Part shown: piece after piece, positions 1 to 5,469 of the stretch
Position numbering within the stretch: the stretch's first letter is position 1
How the letters are laid out: the number at the start of each line of letters is the position of its first letter
Source: an uncultured Eubacterium sp.
Lineage (GTDB): Bacteria; Bacillota; Clostridia; Lachnospirales; Lachnospiraceae
Direction of reading: 5' to 3'
NCBI GenBank assembly: GCA_900547255.1
Contig: URGC01000130.1
Location: 1 to 5,588 of the forward strand
DNA: 5,588 bases
Notes under the pieces: generated by a model
Databases searched by the model: none
Told to the model about the DNA's origin: nothing
Seen by the model: only the letters and a program-made list of their open reading frames with translations
Translations under genes and position numbers: made by a program

Positions 1-2
1 AT

Positions 3-1112
3 ATACGAACCCCTCTTAACGGAATCATCGGACTTCTCCATATCGATGAAACACATCCGGATGACACAGAGCTTATCACAAGCAACCGTAAGAAGATGCT
101 CGTGGCCGCCAATCATCTGCTTTCACTTATCAATGATGTATTACAGATGAGTAAGCTGGAATCAATGGATTTCATCCTGTCCAAAGAGGTTATCAATCTC
201 AATGAATTGGCAAGCGATGTACTCACAATTGTTGAACAGCGTGCATCTGATGCCGGTGTAACACTTGAATATGATGCCGGATCTGACAGGGTACCGTACC
301 CATATGTATATGGAAGTCCTGTCCATTTAAGACAGATTTTCCTTAATATATATGGCAACAGCATCAAGTATAACCATGTTGGCGGCAAGGTAACTTCCAA
401 GGTCTATAACCTCGGAATCACCGATAATATTGCTACTTACAAATGGGTTATATCCGATACAGGTATTGGAATGAGCCAGAAGTTCCTTGAGCATATATTT
501 GAACCATTTGCACAGGAACACACAGATGCACGAAGCATTTATAACGGAACCGGTCTTGGAATGGCGATTGTTAAATCGCTTATAGATAAGATGAACGGAA
601 CTATCGAGATAACAAGTGTCGAGGATGAAGGCTCGACATTCACAATAATAATTCCATTTGAGATAGCCGCCAAGCCTGAACCTAAGGCTGATACATCTAC
701 AGCCGGAGATAAATCTGATATATCAGGGCTTAACCTGCTTCTTGCAGAAGATAATGACCTTAACGCCGAGATCGCAGAGATGCTTTTAAGCGACCAGGGA
801 GCCAATATCACAATCGTTAAAGACGGCAGACAGGCAATCGATGCATTTATTAATAATCCATCAGGAACATATGATGCGATTCTTATGGATGTCATGATGC
901 CTGTTATAGATGGTATCCATGCCACAAAGTCAATCCGTTCTCTCGACAGACCGGATGCAAAAACTATACCAATCATAGCCATGACAGCCAATGCATTCAA
1001 TGAAGATGTAGAAAGATGCATTGCCGCTGGCATGAATGCACATATTGCAAAGCCTTTGCAGATGGACAAAGTAATATCCACAATAGCAAAATACTGTTCG
1101 CGTCAGCCATAA
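3..1112 (+). CDS. Hybrid sensor histidine kinase/response regulator, C-terminal part (5' end outside window)
   Basis: Signal-transducing kinase with a fused receiver; 369 residues are visible. The frame is open from the window edge and begins IRTPLNGIIG, which is the H-box just after the phosphorylated His-Asp, so that His lies immediately outside. Next come the dimerisation helix (to about residue 55) and the HATPase_c domain: N-box near 112-123 with N115, N119 and K122, G1 box DTGIGM at 152-157, F-box FEPF at 166-169, and G2 box GTGLGM at 182-187. After a linker of about 45 residues a CheY-like receiver runs from about 243 to 365. It has acidic pocket E249/D250, phosphoacceptor D296 in LMDVMMP, T328 and K350. 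All visible catalytic residues are intact. No Hpt or DNA-binding domain follows, so the phosphoryl group presumably passes to a separate protein or the receiver autoregulates. The sensory N-terminus and signal are unknown. It converges with the transporter operon and is probably unrelated to it. Confidence 0.95.
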   Translation: MRTPLNGIIGLLHIDETHPDDTELITSNRKKMLVAANHLLSLINDVLQMSKLESMDFILSKEVINLNELASDVLTIVEQRASDAGVTLEYDAGSDRVPYPYVYGSPVHLRQIFLNIYGNSIKYNHVGGKVTSKVYNLGITDNIATYKWVISDTGIGMSQKFLEHIFEPFAQEHTDARSIYNGTGLGMAIVKSLIDKMNGTIEITSVEDEGSTFTIIIPFEIAAKPEPKADTSTAGDKSDISGLNLLLAEDNDLNAEIAEMLLSDQGANITIVKDGRQAIDAFINNPSGTYDAILMDVMMPVIDGIHATKSIRSLDRPDAKTIPIIAMTANAFNEDVERCIAAGMNAHIAKPLQMDKVISTIAKYCSRQP

Positions 1113-1136
1113 ACCGGCTGATACGAACAGTATTTT
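1088..1136. terminator. Long intrinsic terminator hairpin, probably bidirectional
   Basis: The outer stem pairs 1088-1100 with 1124-1136 (13 bp). A 2x2 internal mismatch at 1101-1102/1122-1123 follows, then an inner stem 1103-1108/1116-1121 (6 bp) and a 7-base loop containing the kinase stop codon. On the + strand the stem ends in a T run (1133-1137). On the - strand it ends in TATTTT, so it can also stop the converging methyltransferase operon, whose stop codon is 25 bases away. The left arm lies inside the last codons of the kinase gene. Confidence 0.85.
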
Positions 1137-1161
1137 TATGTTAATTAATTAAATTCTGCTA

Positions 1162-1746
1162 TTAACGCTCTCCGACAACCTGATACATCTTGTCATCAGA
1201 TATAATTTGAATTGTATTGATATATCTGTTAAATATCTCCGCCAGCTTCTCAGCTTCCATAAGTCCGTTAGAAACCTTGCTTGCAGCTCCTTTATGGTGG
1301 TCATCAATTCTCTCACGGCTCATTCCATGCGCCACTGTTAATCTTCCACCTTTCTTTAACTTGTCTGACAAAATCTCCACAAGCTTCTCCGGCTCTGCAA
1401 AATGTGGAAATGCATTGTATATAACAATTGCATCATAATCACCGCCGATATCTGCCACCATTACGTCTCCACACATAATTCTGACATTAGGCTGGTTAAA
1501 TTTTCCCTGCGCAATCTTTACCATCTCAGGCGATATATCTATCGCTGTAACTGACTCAACACCTCTTGCCAGATAATCCGGTATAAGCACGCCTGTACCG
1601 CAAGCCACGTCAAGCACCCTGCTTCCTGCCCTTACACCAGCATTGTCAAGAATTGTCCCTATAATCTTATCATCACGCACCATCTGGGCGTCCCAGTCAG
1701 CCGCATACATATCAAAAAACTTTATAACATCATTCTTGTTAATCAT
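1162..1746 (-). CDS. Class I SAM-dependent methyltransferase, last gene of the metal-chelate ABC transporter operon
   Basis: A 194-residue Rossmann-fold methyltransferase (Methyltransf_11/25 or UbiE-like group), cytoplasmic, with no signal peptide. Visible SAM-binding elements are motif I VLDVACGTG at 44-52, the acidic residue ending strand 2 (D70, in TAIDIS), D94 in CGDV, and the motif IV region at 104-116 (YDAIVIYNAFPHF). A His pair (H150-H151) in a polar segment after strand 5 may be a substrate or metal-contact site; this is a guess. The start is supported by the Shine-Dalgarno AGGAGAGGT (1758-1766), 11 bases upstream. The gap to the binding-protein stop is 25 bases with no terminator, so it should be co-transcribed with the importer. 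The methyl acceptor cannot be read from sequence; modification of the imported ligand, a small molecule or a metalloid are all possible. The gene ends with tandem stops TAA TAG. Confidence 0.9.
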   Translation of the reverse strand: MINKNDVIKFFDMYAADWDAQMVRDDKIIGTILDNAGVRAGSRVLDVACGTGVLIPDYLARGVESVTAIDISPEMVKIAQGKFNQPNVRIMCGDVMVADIGGDYDAIVIYNAFPHFAEPEKLVEILSDKLKKGGRLTVAHGMSRERIDDHHKGAASKVSNGLMEAEKLAEIFNRYINTIQIISDDKMYQVVGER

Positions 1747-1771
1747 ATTTATATTCTACCTCTCCTGTTAT

Positions 1772-2953
1772 TTAATTAAAAAATGATACTGTGTCAATCT
1801 TCTGGTATCCACCAAAGCTTGCAGGTGCAGAATAGATTTTATCTGCCATCTTCTGACCTAAGAACATCTGTGTAACCTCATCAGTCTTCTCTTTTATATC
1901 TACATCACTGAAAAGCTCTGGATATACTGTCTTAGCTATGTACCATGTATTAACAAGTGCTAACTCATAATTAGTGTAATATGCATTGTATGCCATCTGG
2001 AGATATACCTCTCCGTTCTGCCATGCCTTGCATGTATCAAACATAGAAGGATTACTCTGGTATAATGGCTTGATGTTCTTAACTGCCGCAGCATCCATAA
2101 TCATTATATCTATTGAATCACCTAATGAAACAAACTTCTCTTCCTCAATTGCCTGGATACCATTCTTTGCAAGACCGCTCACTGCATTCTTTACATTGGC
2201 AATATTGAATGAAATATAATTCTGTGCTGTCATAAGATGGTTAGTTGTTCCCCAGTTTCCAAGGCCACAGATATATACTGATGGCTTGTCTGCATCTTTA
2301 ACATCAGATGTTCTTGATGATATCTCTTTCTTCTGCTCATCTATGTAAGTTACAAGCTTCTCTGCCTTTGACTCACTTCCGAATATCTTTCCTAAAAGCT
2401 CCATGCTTCCCTTGAATGAATCATCAAATACACCATTAACACCTGATTTTAATGTTATAACAGGCACGCCGAGCTGCTCCTGAAGTGCATCTTCTTTTTC
2501 AACATCCTCATACTCTGATATAACAATATCCGGGTTACATGAAAGAATCTTCTCTGCCTCAGCAGTCTGTGCATTAGGGCCGCCCACACCACATGAAGGA
2601 AGCTTGCTGAATGTATCGCCATAGGCTGTAACATATGGTCTTGATACTGAATCAAACATCTTAGGTCTGTCCTGTAAAGATGTGTTATCTATATCCTCAA
2701 CACCGCTAAGAAGTGCAACATCACCTACATAAGTATACATTCTCAATGCTCCTGCTCCGATACAGACAACGCGGCTGTAGCTCTCAGGTGTAACCTTTAC
2801 CTCTCGTCCAATCATATCTGTCACAGTAATCTCCTGTTTCACATTAGAAGCTGCTGCATTACCCGGTGTATCTGTATTAACCGTTCCACATGCAGCCAGT
2901 GACATAACTGATACTGCCACCATTAAGCTGGCTATTAATTTCTTTAATCTCAT
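1772..2953 (-). CDS. Lipoprotein substrate-binding protein of a FecBCD/BtuCDF-type ABC importer
   Basis: Extracellular lipid-anchored receptor that delivers a ligand to the permease encoded two genes upstream. The N-terminus has a charged start (MRLKK), a hydrophobic stretch and lipobox LAAC with the modified cysteine at C22, followed by a Ser/Asn/Thr-rich tether. The rest of its 393 residues is a class III (helical-backbone) binding protein: an N lobe with RVVCIGAGALRMYTYVGDVALL from about 61 and GVED at 84-87, GVGGPNAQTAEAEKIL and NPDIVISEY at 122-148, a long connecting helix around 180-215, and a C lobe containing NYELALVNTWYIAKTVYPELF (328-348). The GALR...GVED and YELAL..YPE patterns resemble a poorly characterised subgroup in archaea and Clostridia labelled iron or molybdate binding; this comparison is from memory. 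The Shine-Dalgarno AAGGAG lies in the last codons of the ATPase gene, 11 bases before the ATG. The intergenic gap is 6 bases. Ligand unknown. Confidence 0.93.
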   Translation of the reverse strand: MRLKKLIASLMVAVSVMSLAACGTVNTDTPGNAAASNVKQEITVTDMIGREVKVTPESYSRVVCIGAGALRMYTYVGDVALLSGVEDIDNTSLQDRPKMFDSVSRPYVTAYGDTFSKLPSCGVGGPNAQTAEAEKILSCNPDIVISEYEDVEKEDALQEQLGVPVITLKSGVNGVFDDSFKGSMELLGKIFGSESKAEKLVTYIDEQKKEISSRTSDVKDADKPSVYICGLGNWGTTNHLMTAQNYISFNIANVKNAVSGLAKNGIQAIEEEKFVSLGDSIDIMIMDAAAVKNIKPLYQSNPSMFDTCKAWQNGEVYLQMAYNAYYTNYELALVNTWYIAKTVYPELFSDVDIKEKTDEVTQMFLGQKMADKIYSAPASFGGYQKIDTVSFFN

Positions 2954-2959
2954 TTTTCT

Positions 2960-3718
2960 TTAATCTCCTTGTATAATTATTTTTTTGTTGTCTAATGTGA
3001 CAATTTTCATATTAACATCAAATACGTCATTGATAACGTCTGATGTAATTATCTCTTCTCCGCCGGCATATTTGATTTTTCCATCTTTCAAGAAGAAAAA
3101 TCTGTCTCCAAAATATAATGCCTGATTCAAATCATGAAGTGATGAAAGAATTGCTATATTCTTTTCTCTTGCAAGTTTTTTCGCTTCCTGTATAATAAGC
3201 TCCTCATTGGCAAGGTCGAGATTGCCTGTCGGTTCATCAAATACAATCATGCCCGGCTCCTGCGCCATTGCCCTTGCTATCGCAATCTTTTGTCTCTCAC
3301 CGCCAGAAAGCTCAGATACATTGCGTGCGGCAAGATTTTCAAGCTTCATCTCTTTTATTATGCCTTCAACAACCTTTCTGTCGCTGTCTCCTGCCCTCAC
3401 ACCAAAATATGACAGACGTCCAAGCATTATGGAATCATACACCGACAACATTCCAAACTGGATATTCTGGGGAACGTATGCAATCCTTCTTGCCCGCTCT
3501 GTCCTTGACATTTTAAGCATATCCTCGCCCTCATACACTATCGTGCCGCCTGACGGCTTGTTAATTCCCAATATGCTGTTAAACAGTGTCGTCTTGCCTG
3601 AACCATTCTTTCCAAGAAGTATTCCAATCTCACCGCTTTTAAGCTCCATTGATACTCCATCAAGAACATATGGCGATGATTTTCTGTATCTGTAACTAAG
3701 ATTTTCTATCTTAAACAT
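2960..3718 (-). CDS. ABC transporter ATP-binding protein (FecE/BtuD-like)
   Basis: Cytoplasmic ATPase powering the importer, 252 residues from the ATG at 3718. All nucleotide-binding motifs are present in order: Walker A GKNGSGKT at 36-43, Q-loop Q84 in YVPQ, signature LSGGERQ at 137-143, Walker B MIVFDE at 157-162, D-loop GNLD at 165-168 and switch His H195. The length and the YVPQ...LSVYDSIMLGR region fit the FecE/BtuD/FhuC group that pairs with FecCD permeases. A GTG at 3721 extends the frame by one codon. The ATG at 3718 is preferred because AGGAGG ends 7 bases before it, against only 4 bases before the GTG. The ATG overlaps the permease stop by 8 bases (ATGTTTAA), a sign of translational coupling, and the binding-protein gene starts 6 bases after this stop. 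It presumably works as a dimer bound to the permease. Confidence 0.95.
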   Translation of the reverse strand: MFKIENLSYRYRKSSPYVLDGVSMELKSGEIGILLGKNGSGKTTLFNSILGINKPSGGTIVYEGEDMLKMSRTERARRIAYVPQNIQFGMLSVYDSIMLGRLSYFGVRAGDSDRKVVEGIIKEMKLENLAARNVSELSGGERQKIAIARAMAQEPGMIVFDEPTGNLDLANEELIIQEAKKLAREKNIAILSSLHDLNQALYFGDRFFFLKDGKIKYAGGEEIITSDVINDVFDVNMKIVTLDNKKIIIQGD

Positions 3719-4769
3719 CACTGCCCCTCCTTGAGAATATTATCGCTACAAAGAAAGGTGCACCAAGAAGTGACGTTATGGCTCCAACTGGAAGTGCCGA
3801 GCCATTGCCTATGCTTCTTGACAATGTATCTGCAAATAACAAAAGAAAGCTTCCCATAAGTGCTGATACTGGAATTGAATAGTGGTGGTCATGCCCGAAT
3901 ATTTTCTTCGTTATATGAGGACATATAATTCCCACAAAGCCTATTATTCCAAGAAATGATACGCACACGGCGACTATCACAGAGCCAAGAAGAAGTGATA
4001 TGAATCTTAACATTTCCACATTGACTCCGACACTCTTGGCAGTCACATCACCGCTTAACAGTGCATTGTACTGCCATGAAAGCACCATGAATACAATCAT
4101 TCCTACAGCAACAACCACGAACATAATTAAATCTGTCTTATATGTTGCACGCCCCAGATCTCCGAAATTCCATATGACAGCCGCTGACAATCCAACATCT
4201 GTCGCATAGAACTGAAGCACTGTCGTTGCAGCAGTCCACACTGAACCTATCGCTATTCCTGCAAGCACTACAACTCCCGGGTCAAATGCACGTATTCTGC
4301 ACAGTCCAAGTATCACGAGCACTGATATAACCGAGAATATAAATGCCATAAGCGATGCTGCATAGGGATTGATTCCTGACGTATAGTTTTTGAGGTTATT
4401 GCCTGTTGTTAAAAATCCACCTGCAAATGCTATAATCGACAGATTTGCACCAAATACTGCCGCGTTAGACACACCTAACGTAGATGGAGATGCCATAGGA
4501 TTATTAAGGCTTGTCTGCATGATAAGTCCTGACACAGATAATCCCGCTCCTGCAATAAGTGCCGCAAGCACGCGTGGAATTCTTATATTCCATATTATTC
4601 TTATATAAGCTGGTGAACTTTTTCTAAAAAGGGCTGATATACAGTCTGAAATTGACATATTGGAAGAGCCAACAAACAGACACTCTAACGCCATAGCAAG
4701 CACTGCTGCGGCGAGTAAGATAACTGTCATATTCCTGACAGATTTTTTTCGATTAATGTACTCTATCAT
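3711..4769 (-). CDS. FecCD-family ABC transporter permease
   Basis: Integral membrane subunit of the importer, 352 residues with about ten hydrophobic segments, the usual size and topology for FecCD/BtuC permeases, which work as homodimers when only one permease gene is present, as here. Recognisable family blocks are RIPRVLAALIAGAGL from 63, NNPMASPSTLGVSNAA at 89-104, the cytoplasmic coupling region GFVGIICPHI at 277-286, ADTLSR at 313-318 and LPVGAITSLLGAPFF at 326-340. The segment WNFGDLGRA (200-208) replaces the WxxGSLxG seen in classical siderophore and B12 permeases and may mark a different substrate subgroup. It is the first gene of the transporter operon. The ribosome site AAAGGA lies 15 bases before the ATG, an unusually long gap, within an inverted-repeat structure. 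No better start is visible: M14 has only AGGA 2 bases upstream. Substrate unknown: iron or other metal chelate, corrinoid, heme or oxyanion. Confidence 0.94.
   Translation of the reverse strand: MIEYINRKKSVRNMTVILLAAAVLAMALECLFVGSSNMSISDCISALFRKSSPAYIRIIWNIRIPRVLAALIAGAGLSVSGLIMQTSLNNPMASPSTLGVSNAAVFGANLSIIAFAGGFLTTGNNLKNYTSGINPYAASLMAFIFSVISVLVILGLCRIRAFDPGVVVLAGIAIGSVWTAATTVLQFYATDVGLSAAVIWNFGDLGRATYKTDLIMFVVVAVGMIVFMVLSWQYNALLSGDVTAKSVGVNVEMLRFISLLLGSVIVAVCVSFLGIIGFVGIICPHITKKIFGHDHHYSIPVSALMGSFLLLFADTLSRSIGNGSALPVGAITSLLGAPFFVAIIFSRRGSDV
3724..3732 (-). promoter_or_regulatory. Ribosome binding site deciding the ATPase start
   Basis: The - strand reads AAGGAGGGG just before GTGATG. The AGGAGG core ends 7 bases before the ATG at 3718 and 4 bases before the GTG at 3721, so the ATG is the likelier start. 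The site lies within the last codons of the permease gene. Confidence 0.75.
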
Positions 4770-4811
4770 ATCAATATATATATATCCTTTGATAATTCAT
4801 AGAGTACATTA
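4754..4811. repeat. Perfect 13-bp inverted repeat bracketing the permease ribosome binding site and start codon
   Basis: TAATGTACTCTAT at 4754-4766 is the exact reverse complement of 4799-4811. The 32-base spacer holds a second inverted repeat, TATCAA at 4769-4774 with TTGATA at 4789-4794. The whole can fold as a 13-bp stem, a 2x4 internal loop, a 6-bp stem and a 14-base AT-rich apical loop. On the - strand the AGGA of the ribosome binding site is in the apical loop, and the ATG lies at the internal loop/inner stem. One arm overlaps the predicted -10 box and the other covers the first permease codons. It could act as an mRNA structure on read-through transcripts or as a paired DNA operator. 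Confidence 0.8.
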
Positions 4812-4835
4812 TAATAGAAATTTATTATTACACAA
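4808..4835 (-). promoter_or_regulatory. Predicted sigma-A-type promoter of the transporter operon
   Basis: On the - strand a perfect -10 TATAAT (4813-4808) follows a -35-like TTGTGT (4835-4830, three of six matches) with a 16-base spacer. Transcription would start near 4801, about 30 bases before the permease ATG. The weak -35 next to a G/C tract fits a regulated promoter. Confidence 0.6.
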
Positions 4836-4836
4836 G

Positions 4837-4852
4837 CTGGGTGGGGGGATAT
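4837..4852. promoter_or_regulatory. Candidate CsoR/RcnR-type operator (G tract with AT flank)
   Basis: The + strand reads CTGGGTGGGGGGATAT: a G6 tract (4843-4848) preceded by GGGT and followed by ATAT. It lies between the repressor stop and the promoter -35, with the G run starting 4 bases from the -35 box. Operators of the CsoR/RcnR/InrS family characteristically hold a run of about six G or C with AT-rich flanks, and the gene just upstream encodes such a repressor. It is the only such tract in the non-coding DNA of the window. A clear palindromic flank is not visible, so the exact boundaries are uncertain. Confidence 0.55.
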
Positions 4853-4854
4853 TT

Positions 4855-5151
4855 TTATAAGAACTTTTTGACTGACTTCTGGAATTCTTCTACAGCCTTC
4901 ATATCTCCATTCTCTATCGCATGGACAATACAATGTGTCATGTGCTCATTGATAATCTCTTTACCGAGATTATGAAGTGCTGAATTGACTGCTGACAACT
5001 GGATAAGCACGTCTGCACAGTCCTCATCATTCTCCATCATAGTCTTGACATGCTGTAAATGTCCAATCGCTTTTGATATTCTATTAAGCTGTTTTTTCTT
5101 TTCTTCAGGTGAATGGTAATGTGCATGTGGATGAATTGTAGTCTCACTCAT
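4855..5151 (-). CDS. Possible stand-alone CsoR/RcnR/InrS-like repressor from an internal start
   Basis: Translation from the internal ATG at 5151 would give a 98-residue protein, the normal length and layout of CsoR-family repressors (tetrameric four-helix bundles that let go of DNA on binding metal). Metal-site positions, numbered from this Met: H13 (W), C45 (X), H70 (Y) and C74 (Z). The spacings of 32, 25 and 4 match InrS (His21, Cys53, His78, Cys82, quoted from memory). The N-terminus HPHAHYH adds further possible ligands. The Tyr and Glu that support Cu(I) in CsoR are replaced by Asp44 and Phe90, which argues against a copper sensor. Nickel or cobalt is the best guess; a formaldehyde or sulfide sensor of the same fold is less likely. 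It probably controls the transporter operon through the adjacent G tract. It shares its frame with the longer fusion, and which form exists in the cell is unknown. Confidence 0.6.
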   Translation of the reverse strand: MSETTIHPHAHYHSPEEKKKQLNRISKAIGHLQHVKTMMENDEDCADVLIQLSAVNSALHNLGKEIINEHMTHCIVHAIENGDMKAVEEFQKSVKKFL

Positions 5152-5463
5152 TGAATTTACCTCACTATCTTCTGTCAGGCTATGTGTATGGTTATGATTA
5201 AACTTATATAATTTTGCTTTATCAATGCTGTCTATAAGCTTCTGTTTTTTAATTTTTGACAATTGCTTGATATGCCATTCCCTGCTCATCGCCTCTTCCT
5301 TGGTATCAGATATCTCATAATACACAAGTTCTACCGGCGTCCGTGATTTGGTATATTTGGCACCTTTACCGCTATTATGCGCCGCAAGCCTCTTGTGCAG
5401 GTCATTCGTCCAGCCTGTATAGAAGCTTCCATCACTGCATTTTAAAATGTATGTGTAATTCAT
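4855..5463 (-). CDS. GIY-YIG nuclease domain fused in frame to a CsoR/RcnR-family metal-sensing repressor
   Basis: One uninterrupted 202-residue frame with two unrelated domains. Residues 1-78 are a small GIY-YIG domain of the UPF0213/YhbQ-YazA type: YTYIL at 3-7, FYTGWTNDLHKRLAAHN at 14-30 with Y15, G17, R25 and H29, AKYTKSRTPVELVYYE at 35-50, and REWHIKQL at 61-68 with the expected catalytic Glu E62. Stand-alone members are about 80-100 residues long. Residues 79-104 are a linker with NHNHTH. Residues 105-202 form an all-helical CsoR/DUF156 domain with C149, H174 and C178 at family spacing. The start has AGAGGA about 10 bases upstream. The internal ATG at residue 105 also has a good ribosome site, so this may be two genes that have lost their separation rather than a working fusion. 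It lies upstream of the transporter operon, with the G-tract operator 7 bases after its stop. A DNA role for the nuclease half is unproven. Confidence 0.85.
   Translation of the reverse strand: MNYTYILKCSDGSFYTGWTNDLHKRLAAHNSGKGAKYTKSRTPVELVYYEISDTKEEAMSREWHIKQLSKIKKQKLIDSIDKAKLYKFNHNHTHSLTEDSEVNSMSETTIHPHAHYHSPEEKKKQLNRISKAIGHLQHVKTMMENDEDCADVLIQLSAVNSALHNLGKEIINEHMTHCIVHAIENGDMKAVEEFQKSVKKFL
5159..5165 (-). promoter_or_regulatory. Internal ribosome binding site in front of the CsoR domain
   Basis: The - strand reads GTGAGGT followed by 7 bases and then the ATG at 5151. The GAGGT core and spacing are close to ideal, and the ATG falls exactly at the family-typical N-terminus of the repressor domain. 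The site is embedded in codons for Glu101-Val102 of the long frame. Confidence 0.65.
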
Positions 5464-5469
5464 GACAAA

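Noticed and set aside
539..1081. Open frame of 180 codons on the - strand, antisense to the kinase receiver
   Set aside because: It lies opposite an intact HATPase/receiver coding region with all motifs, has no recognisable domain and no good ribosome site; a shadow of the real gene.
1141..1152. 12-bp palindrome made of TTAA repeats between the converging genes
   Set aside because: Low-complexity AT sequence beside the terminator; no evidence for a site or element.
3207..3695. Open frame of 162 codons on the + strand, antisense to the ABC ATPase
   Set aside because: The - strand has every ABC motif in order; the + frame shows no domain and Ser/Pro-rich shadow composition.
4775..4785. Short TA dinucleotide run before the permease start as a phase-variation repeat
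   Set aside because: Only about five TA units, short of what is usually needed for frequent slippage; it is better explained as the loop of the stem structure.
4810..4831. Fur-box-like AT-rich imperfect palindrome in the promoter spacer
   Set aside because: It matches the 19-bp Fur consensus at fewer than half of positions; such partial symmetry is common in AT-rich promoter DNA.
4770..4854. Riboswitch (cobalamin, NiCo or similar) in the transporter leader
   Set aside because: The gap is only 85 bases, mostly taken up by the promoter and G tract. A cobalamin element needs far more room, and no conserved core is seen.
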